From positions 1 through 42,726 of the IMG/VR virus record IMGVR_UViG_3300043446_003742: 42,726 nt of DNA. One strand, written 5' to 3'. This DNA is from a virus. Each line of letters opens with the position of its first letter. Position 1 is the first letter of the stretch. Positions 12,474 to 17,490 of the stretch are shown piece after piece. The notes beneath the pieces were generated by a model that saw only the letters and a list, made by a program, of their open reading frames with translations, was not told the DNA's origin and made no database searches. Position numbers and translations under genes: made by a program.

Positions 12474-12676
12474 TTTTTCAAGTTACTGAAATTGAATTCG
12501 ATTTCACTGATGATCTTGATGAAGAAGCATTAGATCAAGAAACACAAGATGAGATTTATGATGAGGTTATTGGTCAAATCTGGGAAGCAGATGATGAAGA
12601 TGATTTAATTGAAGAGATTACTTGTGCTACAGGTTGGTGCATTAAATCCATTGATTATCGACACGTTCTAAAATGA
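12470..12676 (+). CDS. Conserved acidic cyanophage-type protein, 68 aa
   Basis: The protein is very acidic (DFTDDLDEEALDQETQDEIY) and ends with DDLIEEITCATGWCIKSIDY, a pattern I recall from short cyanophage proteins (D-x-L-I-E-E-I-x-x-x-T-G-W-x-x-x-S-I-D-Y). Overlaps with both neighbours are 4 nt. Function is unknown; DNA mimicry is conceivable from charge alone. Confidence 0.75.
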   Translation: MIFQVTEIEFDFTDDLDEEALDQETQDEIYDEVIGQIWEADDEDDLIEEITCATGWCIKSIDYRHVLK

Positions 12677-12840
12677 CACAATATACATACACTGTTATTG
12701 GTGGAGTTAATGAGTATGAATGTGATGTTAAGTCATTACAACTGTTTGATCGAAAATCACAAGCAGAACAGTATGCAGAGGATATAAAGGAAAAGTGGGA
12801 TTATGAATATGTTTCTATCACTGTAAAGGAGATTCAATGA
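12673..12840 (+). CDS. Hypothetical protein, 55 aa
   Basis: The product reads MTQYTYTVIGGVNEYECDVK and then KSQAEQYAEDIKEKWDYEYV, a strand-helix-strand order. It overlaps neighbours by 4 nt at both ends. No family is recognised. Confidence 0.7.
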   Translation: MTQYTYTVIGGVNEYECDVKSLQLFDRKSQAEQYAEDIKEKWDYEYVSITVKEIQ

Positions 12841-12926
12841 AGAAGAAAAAGAAAGAAAAACATCAATTACTATCTAAAGCACAAGATGGTAATGAACTTC
12901 TTATTATTCTCAATGCACTGAAATGA
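12837..12926 (+). CDS. Very short Lys-rich protein, 29 aa
   Basis: The frame gives MKKKKKEKHQLLSKAQDGNE and a hydrophobic end (LLIILNALK). It is supported mainly by 4-nt ATGA overlaps with both neighbours, as in the rest of the chain. It could be a real micro-protein or a translational bridge. Confidence 0.5.
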   Translation: MKKKKKEKHQLLSKAQDGNELLIILNALK

Positions 12927-13084
12927 AACAAGAAGCACAACTGATTGATGCTCTCTATGAGGAACTTTATGCAAACAACTATTCACTCATCGAAAAGGTG
13001 ATTGAAGAGTATGTGTTGAACTTAAATCCTATTGAAATGAATACTCTTGAAGATTTGATTGTCAATAACTTTGGTATTGATTGA
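12923..13084 (+). CDS. Acidic helical protein, 53 aa
   Basis: The last gene of the tiny-gene chain starts in an ATGA overlap. The product (MKQEAQLIDALYEELYANNY..., then PIEMNTLEDLIVNNFGID) is acidic and helical. Its pattern loosely resembles the 85- and 61-residue acidic proteins at 5163 and 9127. The AT-rich origin-like region begins directly after its stop. Confidence 0.7.
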   Translation: MKQEAQLIDALYEELYANNYSLIEKVIEEYVLNLNPIEMNTLEDLIVNNFGID

Positions 13085-13246
13085 TTAAAGATATAATGAT
13101 ATTGTTATATTAAAAATGTATTAAAAAAGATATATGAGTGTTTTATCTTTTCCACAATAACTGTGGAAAAAGTATAATAAACTGTGGAAAACTTATGAAT
13201 CTTAAGTCTTTTAAGTGTCTATAAATGTGCTCAGGTCTTGTGATCT
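13085..13246 (+). other. AT-rich segment with three TTTTCCACA boxes (candidate origin)
   Basis: After the last tiny gene come about 60 nt of nearly pure A/T, then TTTTCCACA (13148-13156), its inverted copy TGTGGAAAA (13162-13170; 5-nt loop) and a further copy (13183-13191) 21 bp from the second. TTTTCCACA is the form I recall for cyanobacterial DnaA boxes. No gene is seen. An origin role is inferred, not shown. Confidence 0.55.
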
Positions 13247-13344
13247 TATAAATGCTCATAAATGCTCATAAATGCTTATAAATGCTTATAAATGCTCATA
13301 AATGCTTATAAATGCTTATAAATGCCTCAGAGTCTTGTGATCTT
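13230..13344 (+). repeat. Eight tandem 10-bp iterons (YATAAATGCT) inside a direct repeat
   Basis: Eight head-to-tail units (13247-13326) read TATAAATGCT or CATAAATGCT; the last ends in GCC. They are bracketed by direct copies of GTCTTGTGATCTT (13235-13247 and 13332-13344), each following ATAAATG..CTCAG. The 10-bp period puts every unit on the same face of DNA. Each unit also contains the core of the T4-type late promoter (TATAAAT). Replication iterons or a sigma/activator binding array are both possible. Confidence 0.9.
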
Positions 13345-13351
13345 GGCCCGC

Positions 13352-13380
13352 AGTCTATCAGCACTTGGAGATTTTGTCAA
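13352..13380 (-). promoter_or_regulatory. Minus-strand sigma70-type promoter facing the iterons
   Basis: On the minus strand TTGACA (13375-13380), a 17-nt spacer and TAGACT (13352-13357) form a near-consensus promoter. It points left into the iterons and TTTTCCACA boxes, where no minus-strand gene exists. A non-coding or replication-related transcript is the likely product. Confidence 0.65.
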
Positions 13381-13607
13381 GCACCCCCAGGACACATAAA
13401 AAACCCCCACACCTCACATTATAACAATATCACACTTCCGTTATATCATATAAGTCCACATAGCATACTCTCCCTACATATAAAACACTCTCAGACACTT
13501 CTATATGCCCCTACAAGGCACTTATAGACACTCTTAGGTCTTACACCCTATAATTCAGTTATCAAGGTTCTATCAGAACTCTTTTATTCTATCATAAAAT
13601 CTCCTAG
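13381..13607. other. Gene-free C-rich, G-poor stretch
   Basis: On the + strand this stretch has far more C than G (runs such as GCACCCCCAGG, AAAACCCCCACACC, CACTCT), unlike the coding regions. Short forward and reverse frames here have no phage-like composition or ribosome sites. No gene is called. The strand bias is consistent with an origin border or with regular minus-strand transcription. Confidence 0.6.
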
Positions 13608-13636
13608 TTGACAAGTGCTCATAATGTTGCTAGAGT
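13608..13636 (+). promoter_or_regulatory. Strong sigma70-type promoter P1
   Basis: TTGACA (13608-13613), a 17-nt spacer and TAGAGT (13631-13636). The transcript would open with GTCC/GGAC and AGTGT/ACACT hairpins and two GACCG..CGAAGG-like repeats, with no gene for about 600 nt. Confidence 0.72.
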
Positions 13637-13732
13637 AGGTTTGTTGCTGTTAAAGAGAGATAATATCAACAAGAACTTAAAGACCGTCCGAAGGACAACA
13701 CGACCGAAGGGAGTGTTTCTATAAGACACTGA

Positions 13733-13761
13733 TTGACAATTACTATAAGACCTGATAGAAT
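13733..13761 (+). promoter_or_regulatory. Strong sigma70-type promoter P2
   Basis: TTGACA (13733-13738), 17 nt and TAGAAT (13756-13761). The expected start lies about 12 nt before the first copy of the 70-bp-period repeat, so this promoter would transcribe the array. Confidence 0.75.
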
Positions 13762-13780
13762 ATAACAATCAGAACACACA

Positions 13781-14022
13781 AAGTTCATTCGTTATTAGAG
13801 AATGAATGTAATAGAATCTCTTATTGAGAATCAAAGATAATATCACTGAGAAATTCATTCGTGATTAGATAATGTTCGTATAGAATTTCATATAAAGCAC
13901 CTATTCTCAATAAGAACTCAAAGTTCATTCGTGATTAGATAATGTTCGTATAGAAGATAAACAATACATATTCTCTAAGTATTGATATAAAAGTTCATTC
14001 GTGATTAGATAATGTTCGTATA
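13781..14022 (+). repeat. Four 32-nt direct repeats at exact 70-bp period (CRISPR-like geometry)
   Basis: Copies begin at 13781, 13851, 13921 and 13991. Copies 2-4 share TTCATTCGTGATTAG followed by ATAATGTTCGTATA; copy 1 keeps AAGTTCATTCGT and then diverges into a perfect TTCATTC/GAATGAA hairpin. The 38-nt segments between copies differ from each other. No cas gene is present. Each repeat ends in TATAGAA/TATAAG, which resembles a -10 box, so tandem promoter or regulatory units are an alternative to a CRISPR-like array. Confidence 0.85.
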
Positions 14023-14089
14023 AGACTTTGCAGAGTATCGAAAAGTCATCAAATCCTAATGAAAAGTATTCGTGTATTCTGCACATGCG

Positions 14090-14097
14090 TATAAATA
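14090..14097 (+). promoter_or_regulatory. Perfect T4 late-promoter consensus TATAAATA
   Basis: This is the only exact TATAAATA I noticed in the non-coding region. The next gene is 140 nt downstream, after a TAAGTTC/GAACTTA hairpin (14117-14134), so a late transcript would have a long structured leader or be non-coding. Confidence 0.55.
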
Positions 14098-14174
14098 TTC
14101 ACCAAGTCTTGTGTATTAAGTTCACAGGAACTTAGTGAATTCTTATCAGTTTCGTGAGTCGTATAAGAGTGGGG

Positions 14175-14203
14175 TTGACGGGGGATATAAGTTCTGCTAC
14201 ACT
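14175..14203 (+). promoter_or_regulatory. Sigma70-type promoter for the 55-aa gene
   Basis: TTGACG (14175-14180), a 17-nt spacer and an extended -10 TGC-TACACT (14198-14203). The leader ends in TTCTTCTTCACTTCTT directly before the ATG at 14236. Confidence 0.7.
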
Positions 14204-14235
14204 TACAACAGTCGTTCAGTTCTTCTTCACTTCTT

Positions 14236-14403
14236 ATGTCTAGTTCGTATCTCCTAGCACAAAAGAATAAGTATCGTATCACGTTAGAACTTGACGTTCT
14301 CGGTGATTTCGATCCTCATCAGATTGATTGGAAGAAACTCTTTGACCTTGAGCATAATGAATCGGTCAAGAGTTATGTAGAAGATCTCTCAGTGCCTTGG
14401 TAA
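14236..14403 (+). CDS. Conserved cyanophage-type hypothetical protein, 55 aa
   Basis: The product begins MSSSYLLAQKNKYRITLELD and continues with DFDPHQIDWKKLFDLEHNES before a VEDLSVPW end. The ITLELDV..DFDPHQIDW..L pattern is one I associate with short cyanophage proteins. It has its own promoter and a pyrimidine-only leader with no Shine-Dalgarno sequence. It is the only gene inside the 1.7-kb structured region, so it may act on that region, but nothing in the sequence shows how. Confidence 0.75.
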   Translation: MSSSYLLAQKNKYRITLELDVLGDFDPHQIDWKKLFDLEHNESVKSYVEDLSVPW

Positions 14404-14828
14404 TTCTTATACATCAGTGAGTTTATTATCTCTTCGTGTAGATGTTCGTGTGATATAATTATACTTTGCGTTGTTCTTTATACATTCTTCGTGTCAGTTG
14501 TTGATATAAACTCAACAATGTGCTGGCAGTTACTATAAAGAACTACGTGGAGATATAATTATATCGTGCTGATTGTTCGTTGTGAGTATAAAGAACTGTG
14601 CTGATGTATTAGAATACACTAAGAATTGGTGGTAGTTAATATAAAGAATGACGAATAATAATACTTATTCGTTGTCAGTTCTTTATTCGTTATAGCAGCG
14701 ATTTTATGTTGTTTGTTATTGTTTATATCGGGCGTTGCGGTTATAAAAACGCTCCACTACCCTAATCTATAACAACTCCGTACACCGACCTCGATTTATC
14801 TCTCATTCAAAAAATTCCGGAGAAAAAA
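14404..14828 (+). repeat. Gene-free field of inverted repeats with 53-bp spacing
   Basis: TATAAAGAA occurs at 14534, 14587 and 14640, exactly 53 bp apart. A large inverted repeat pairs 14452-14482 with 14534-14565 (25 exact pairs) around an inner TTGTTGA/TCAACAA hairpin (14498-14518). A second long hairpin covers 14641-14686 (18 pairs with two bulges). The segment 14552-14565 is a perfect palindrome. A GCGTT/AACGC hairpin follows near 14750. No gene or tRNA is seen here. Structured RNA or protein-binding cruciforms are likely. Confidence 0.8.
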
Positions 14829-14939
14829 ATGTTTACAAAATGGATTCATAAAAACGGCAAATCAAGACCAGATAAACGCTGTAAAAATTGTAAGACCCAA
14901 GCAAAGGCAAATGGTGCGCGTAAGAGAAAGAAGAAGTAA
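14829..14939 (+). CDS. Very basic CxxC mini-protein, 36 aa
   Basis: A CCGGAG ribosome site lies 7 nt before the ATG. The 36-residue product (MFTKWIHKNGKSRPDKRCKN...) contains CKNC and ends in ARKRKKK. It could bind metal or nucleic acid; one CxxC alone would need a partner to bind zinc. The 3' end overlaps the next gene in another frame by 29 nt. Confidence 0.68.
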   Translation: MFTKWIHKNGKSRPDKRCKNCKTQAKANGARKRKKK

Positions 14940-15069
14940 ACCTTATTGGAACTTCTGGAAGGTTGTCTTAGTGGGATGGATAATTCGCTATCCTGGAAAA
15001 ATGTTTAAAATTATCGGAGTCCCTCTTGGAATTCTTATAGCAATGATATATAAATCGGTGACGAAATAA
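14911..15069 (+). CDS. Small basic membrane protein, 52 aa
   Basis: Starting inside the previous gene in another frame, with AAAGG 4-8 nt upstream, this frame gives a basic N-terminus (MVRVRERRSKPYWNFWKVVL) and two hydrophobic stretches (VVLVGWII and IIGVPLGILIAMIY). A membrane protein following the positive-inside rule is likely. The coherent composition supports it over chance overlap. Confidence 0.65.
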   Translation: MVRVRERRSKPYWNFWKVVLVGWIIRYPGKMFKIIGVPLGILIAMIYKSVTK

Positions 15070-15090
15070 AAAATTTCCCGGAAAAATTTT

Positions 15091-15291
15091 ATGAAAAACA
15101 TCGAAAAATTATATCACATATATGCAAAGGATCGGTGCATATATCACAATCTTCCAGAAAACAAATTCTATGAAACCTGGGATATGTTGCACAAAATGGT
15201 TGAGCTATTAGGTTCGAATATTTCAACAAAAGATTTACAATATGAGGAAGTATTTGTCAATAAACTTATATCACTAAACTCATCATATTGA
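15091..15291 (+). CDS. Conserved cyanophage-type hypothetical protein, 66 aa
   Basis: The protein reads MKNIEKLYHIYAKDRCIYHN, then LPENKFYETWDMLHKMVEL. This LY-x-x-YA-x-x-x-C-x-x-x-NL motif with a later FYETW is familiar from cyanophage small proteins. It is helical. The CCCGGAAAA leader gives a weak ribosome site. Function is unknown. Confidence 0.75.
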   Translation: MKNIEKLYHIYAKDRCIYHNLPENKFYETWDMLHKMVELLGSNISTKDLQYEEVFVNKLISLNSSY

Positions 15292-15296
15292 CAAAT

Positions 15297-15304
15297 ACTA
15301 AATA
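15297..15304 (+). promoter_or_regulatory. Late-promoter-like site (ACTAAATA)
   Basis: It lies 36 nt before the glycosyltransferase-like gene and resembles the late sites of the structural genes, suggesting late expression of that gene. Confidence 0.45.
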
Positions 15305-15339
15305 GGACGATAAAATTGATCTGAAGGTTGATTTAACTT

Positions 15340-16107
15340 ATGGCAAAAGGATTTACTGTAAAAGCAGCAGCACCCAAACCCAAAGAAGGGGAATGGGATT
15401 ATGATGCGATTAAAGAACGAATGAAAGGTAAGAGTATTGTCTTCTGTTTACCTGGAAGAGGATGTTCTTTTATTTTTCTAAAGGCATTTGTACAACTTTG
15501 TTTTGATCTTGTACAAAATGGAATGAGTATTCAAATTAGTCAAGATTACTCATCAATGGTTAACTTTGCACGTTGTAAGTGTTTAGGTGCAAATGTTCTT
15601 CGTGGACCAAAGCAAGTTCCTTGGGATGGAAAACTTCAATATGATTATCAACTTTGGATTGACTCGGATATTGTCTTTGATTCTAACAAATTCTGGCAAC
15701 TCTGTGATCTTTCTTTGAGTGAAGATGGTACTGAGCGTGAGATTACTGCTGGATGGTATGCAACAGAAGATGGTCACACAACCTCTGTCGCACATTGGTT
15801 AGAAGAAGATGATTTCCGCAAAAATGGTGGAGTTATGAATCACGAAACTGTGGAATCAATCAGCAAGCGTCGTAAGCCATTCACTGTAGATTACACAGGT
15901 TTTGGGTGGGTTATGATTAAGAATGGTGTTTTTGAAAATCTTGAATATCCCTGGTTTGCTCCAAAGATGCAAGTCTTTGAGTCTGGTAATGTTCAAGATA
16001 TGTGTGGAGAGGATGTATCATTCTGTCTTGATGCAAAAGAAGCAGGATTTGAGATCTGGTGTGATCCTCGAATTCGTGTAGGACATGAGAAAACTCGTAT
16101 TATTTGA
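15340..16107 (+). CDS. GT-A fold glycosyltransferase-like protein
   Basis: This 255-residue protein has a nucleotide-binding-like start (SIVFCLPGRGCSFIFLKAF, about 32-50), a DxD-type motif in YQLWIDSDIVF (about 103-113), and a late GEDVSFCLDAKEAGFEIWCD (about 229-248) followed by DPRIRVGHEK. This is the order seen in GT-A/family 2-like glycosyltransferases, where the DxD binds a metal and sugar nucleotide. Similar proteins are common in cyanophages. It may modify DNA, virion proteins or host glycans; the target cannot be told. It is preceded by a late-like promoter and followed 12 nt later by a small basic gene. Confidence 0.75.
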   Translation: MAKGFTVKAAAPKPKEGEWDYDAIKERMKGKSIVFCLPGRGCSFIFLKAFVQLCFDLVQNGMSIQISQDYSSMVNFARCKCLGANVLRGPKQVPWDGKLQYDYQLWIDSDIVFDSNKFWQLCDLSLSEDGTEREITAGWYATEDGHTTSVAHWLEEDDFRKNGGVMNHETVESISKRRKPFTVDYTGFGWVMIKNGVFENLEYPWFAPKMQVFESGNVQDMCGEDVSFCLDAKEAGFEIWCDPRIRVGHEKTRII

Positions 16108-16119
16108 TGGAGGTAATGT

Positions 16120-16260
16120 ATGGCAAAGGGTGGATCTAGTAAGGTAATTTTTGAACCTGGAGCTCCAAAGAAGACTCGTCAGGGTCGTTCTCCTCGCACT
16201 TTACTCAGTGCAACTTCTCGTAATGGACGTAAAAAAAAGTATAGGGGACAAGGTAAATAA
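16120..16260 (+). CDS. Small basic conserved cyanophage-type protein, 46 aa
   Basis: GGAGG lies 6 nt before the first ATG (16116), which gives only seven codons; ATG 16120 opens the real frame. The product (MAKGGSSKVIFEPGAPKKTR..., ending SRNGRKKKYRGQGK) is strongly basic. The KTRQG and KKKYRGQG pieces are familiar from cyanophage proteins of this size. Nucleic-acid binding is possible. It ends directly before an intrinsic terminator. Confidence 0.78.
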   Translation: MAKGGSSKVIFEPGAPKKTRQGRSPRTLLSATSRNGRKKKYRGQGK

Positions 16261-16268
16261 ATTTTTTT

Positions 16269-16302
16269 AGAGTGCTTAAATAAAAATAAGCACTCTTTTT
16301 TT
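16269..16302 (+). terminator. Intrinsic terminator
   Basis: AGAGTGCTT pairs with AAGCACTCT (9 bp, 10-nt A/T loop) and is followed by seven T. The next ATG begins right after the T-tract, and the loop holds a late-promoter-like TTAAATA. Confidence 0.88.
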
Positions 16303-16773
16303 ATGTTTTCAGAAAAAGAACTTTACATTCTCAATTGGATCAAGAAAGTTTCAGAATTAAGACCCGAACTAAATGGATTTGCAATTTGTCCATTTGCAGC
16401 AAAGTCTAAATTTAAAATTGTAGAATGTTCAGTAGAAGAAATATATCCTATTGAAGGGTATGAGGTAATTATTTTTATCGTTGAAGACTATCTAGACCTA
16501 AATTCCATTAACTTTTGGGTTGATCATCACAATTCAATGCATAAGAATTGGAAATTTTTTGAAGATTGTGGTTTATATGATACTTATATTAATGGGGTTC
16601 AGACCAATAATGGAAAATATAACTTGATTTTGGGACAACCAACTGATAAACTGCGTAAATTTCGCGAAAAATTAGCAAAAACTGATTATTATAAGATGTG
16701 GGATGAAGAATATTTGAAGGAAATTCTCGAAGATGACTATGATATAATTAGAAGTGGGATAGCAACCCCGTAA
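16303..16773 (+). CDS. Hypothetical protein with GFAICPFA motif (DUF1415-like), 156 aa
   Basis: The N-terminal part reads ILNWIKKVSELRPELNGFAI then CPFAAKSKFKIVECSVEEI. A helix followed by CPFA-A-K is typical of DUF1415-type proteins, whose biochemical role is unknown. The remainder is mixed alpha/beta (YEVIIFIVEDYLDLNSINFW) with an acidic end. The ATG directly follows the terminator T-tract and has no ribosome site, which is unusual; no other Met lies near the start. Confidence 0.7.
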   Translation: MFSEKELYILNWIKKVSELRPELNGFAICPFAAKSKFKIVECSVEEIYPIEGYEVIIFIVEDYLDLNSINFWVDHHNSMHKNWKFFEDCGLYDTYINGVQTNNGKYNLILGQPTDKLRKFREKLAKTDYYKMWDEEYLKEILEDDYDIIRSGIATP

Positions 16774-16806
16774 AAAGTTCTGATTTAACAGATCAGGAGC
16801 TAAAAA

Positions 16807-17064
16807 ATGACCAAACAAGTTGATAAAGACAAAAATTTTATGAGAAGTGAATGGGGAACTCAATATTTGTCTTCGGAGTACGGTTGGGAAGCAAAAATTG
16901 ACAATCAAAAAATGCTTCGTGAGATTGCAAATGACGATTTAACGCCCAAAAAGCATGATTTTTTCCATCAAAATGAAATTCATGCTCAAATTCGCAATGA
17001 TAATGACTATGATGACTGGGAATATGGCACAGAACCACTTTATGAATCAAAAAATCCCGAATAA
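16807..17064 (+). CDS. Hypothetical protein, 85 aa
   Basis: The ATG follows CAGGAGC by 6 nt, and a CTGAT/ATCAG hairpin (16780-16796) partly covers the ribosome site. The protein is charged and aromatic-rich (FMRSEWGTQYLSSEYGWEAK; NDNDYDDWEYGTEPLYESKN). It lies directly before gp25. No family is recognised. Confidence 0.75.
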   Translation: MTKQVDKDKNFMRSEWGTQYLSSEYGWEAKIDNQKMLREIANDDLTPKKHDFFHQNEIHAQIRNDNDYDDWEYGTEPLYESKNPE

Positions 17065-17067
17065 ATA
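17060..17067 (+). promoter_or_regulatory. Late promoter before gp25 (AATAAATA)
   Basis: AATAAATA overlaps the previous stop codon and is 20 nt from the gp25 start. This is the typical position of a T4-type late promoter read by a gp55-like sigma factor. Confidence 0.65.
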
Positions 17068-17087
17068 AGATAGAATTATCATATTCA

Positions 17088-17489
17088 ATGCCTCTAGAGA
17101 GAGTAAGTCAGGGATTTAAAGACATTAGTATGACATTTCAGGCGAATCCCCTGAATAACGATCTTATTGCGTTAAAAAATGAAAGTGCTATTGCACGTTC
17201 AATACGTAATATTGTTTTTACTCTCCCTGGAGAAAAATTTTTCAATGAAAATTTTGGATCTAAGATTTCTAGAACTATTTTTGAAAATGTAGATAATATC
17301 TCAGCATCAATTATAGTCGATGAAATACGTCAATCAATTATAAACTATGAGACTAGAGTTCAATTGATTGATGTCCAAGCATATCCAGACTATGATAATG
17401 GTAGTTTTGATGTGGTACTTATATACAATATAATAGGTGCAGATGTTCCTGCACAACAGTTACAATTTGTTTTGCAACCAACTAGGTAA
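17088..17489 (+). CDS. gp25: Baseplate wedge subunit gp25 (lysozyme-like)
   Basis: The 133-residue length equals T4 gp25 (132). The family signatures are visible: a helix with AIARSIRNIVFTLPGEKFFN, then NFGSKISRTIFENVDN, and later IRQSIINYETRVQLIDVQAY. gp25 belongs to the central baseplate wedge and sheath-initiator family (the EFG/NFG motif is shared with type VI secretion TssE). A late promoter lies directly upstream, and gp6 follows 1 nt after the stop, as expected for wedge partners made together. Confidence 0.95.
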   Translation: MPLERVSQGFKDISMTFQANPLNNDLIALKNESAIARSIRNIVFTLPGEKFFNENFGSKISRTIFENVDNISASIIVDEIRQSIINYETRVQLIDVQAYPDYDNGSFDVVLIYNIIGADVPAQQLQFVLQPTR

Positions 17490-17490
17490 A

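Noticed and set aside
13312-13527. 71-codon open frame on the + strand
   Set aside because: It starts inside the last iterons and runs through a C-rich, G-poor stretch; composition (many His, Pro, Thr, Ser) is unlike the phage proteins and there is no ribosome site.
13781-14022. Formal CRISPR array annotation
   Set aside because: Spacing fits, but there is no cas gene, the degenerate copy is at the promoter end, and the repeats end in a -10-like sequence; kept as a repeat feature and a finding instead.
14049-14282. 77-codon open frame on the minus strand
   Set aside because: It overlaps a well-supported + strand promoter and the start of the 55-aa gene, lacks a ribosome site, and would be the only minus-strand gene.
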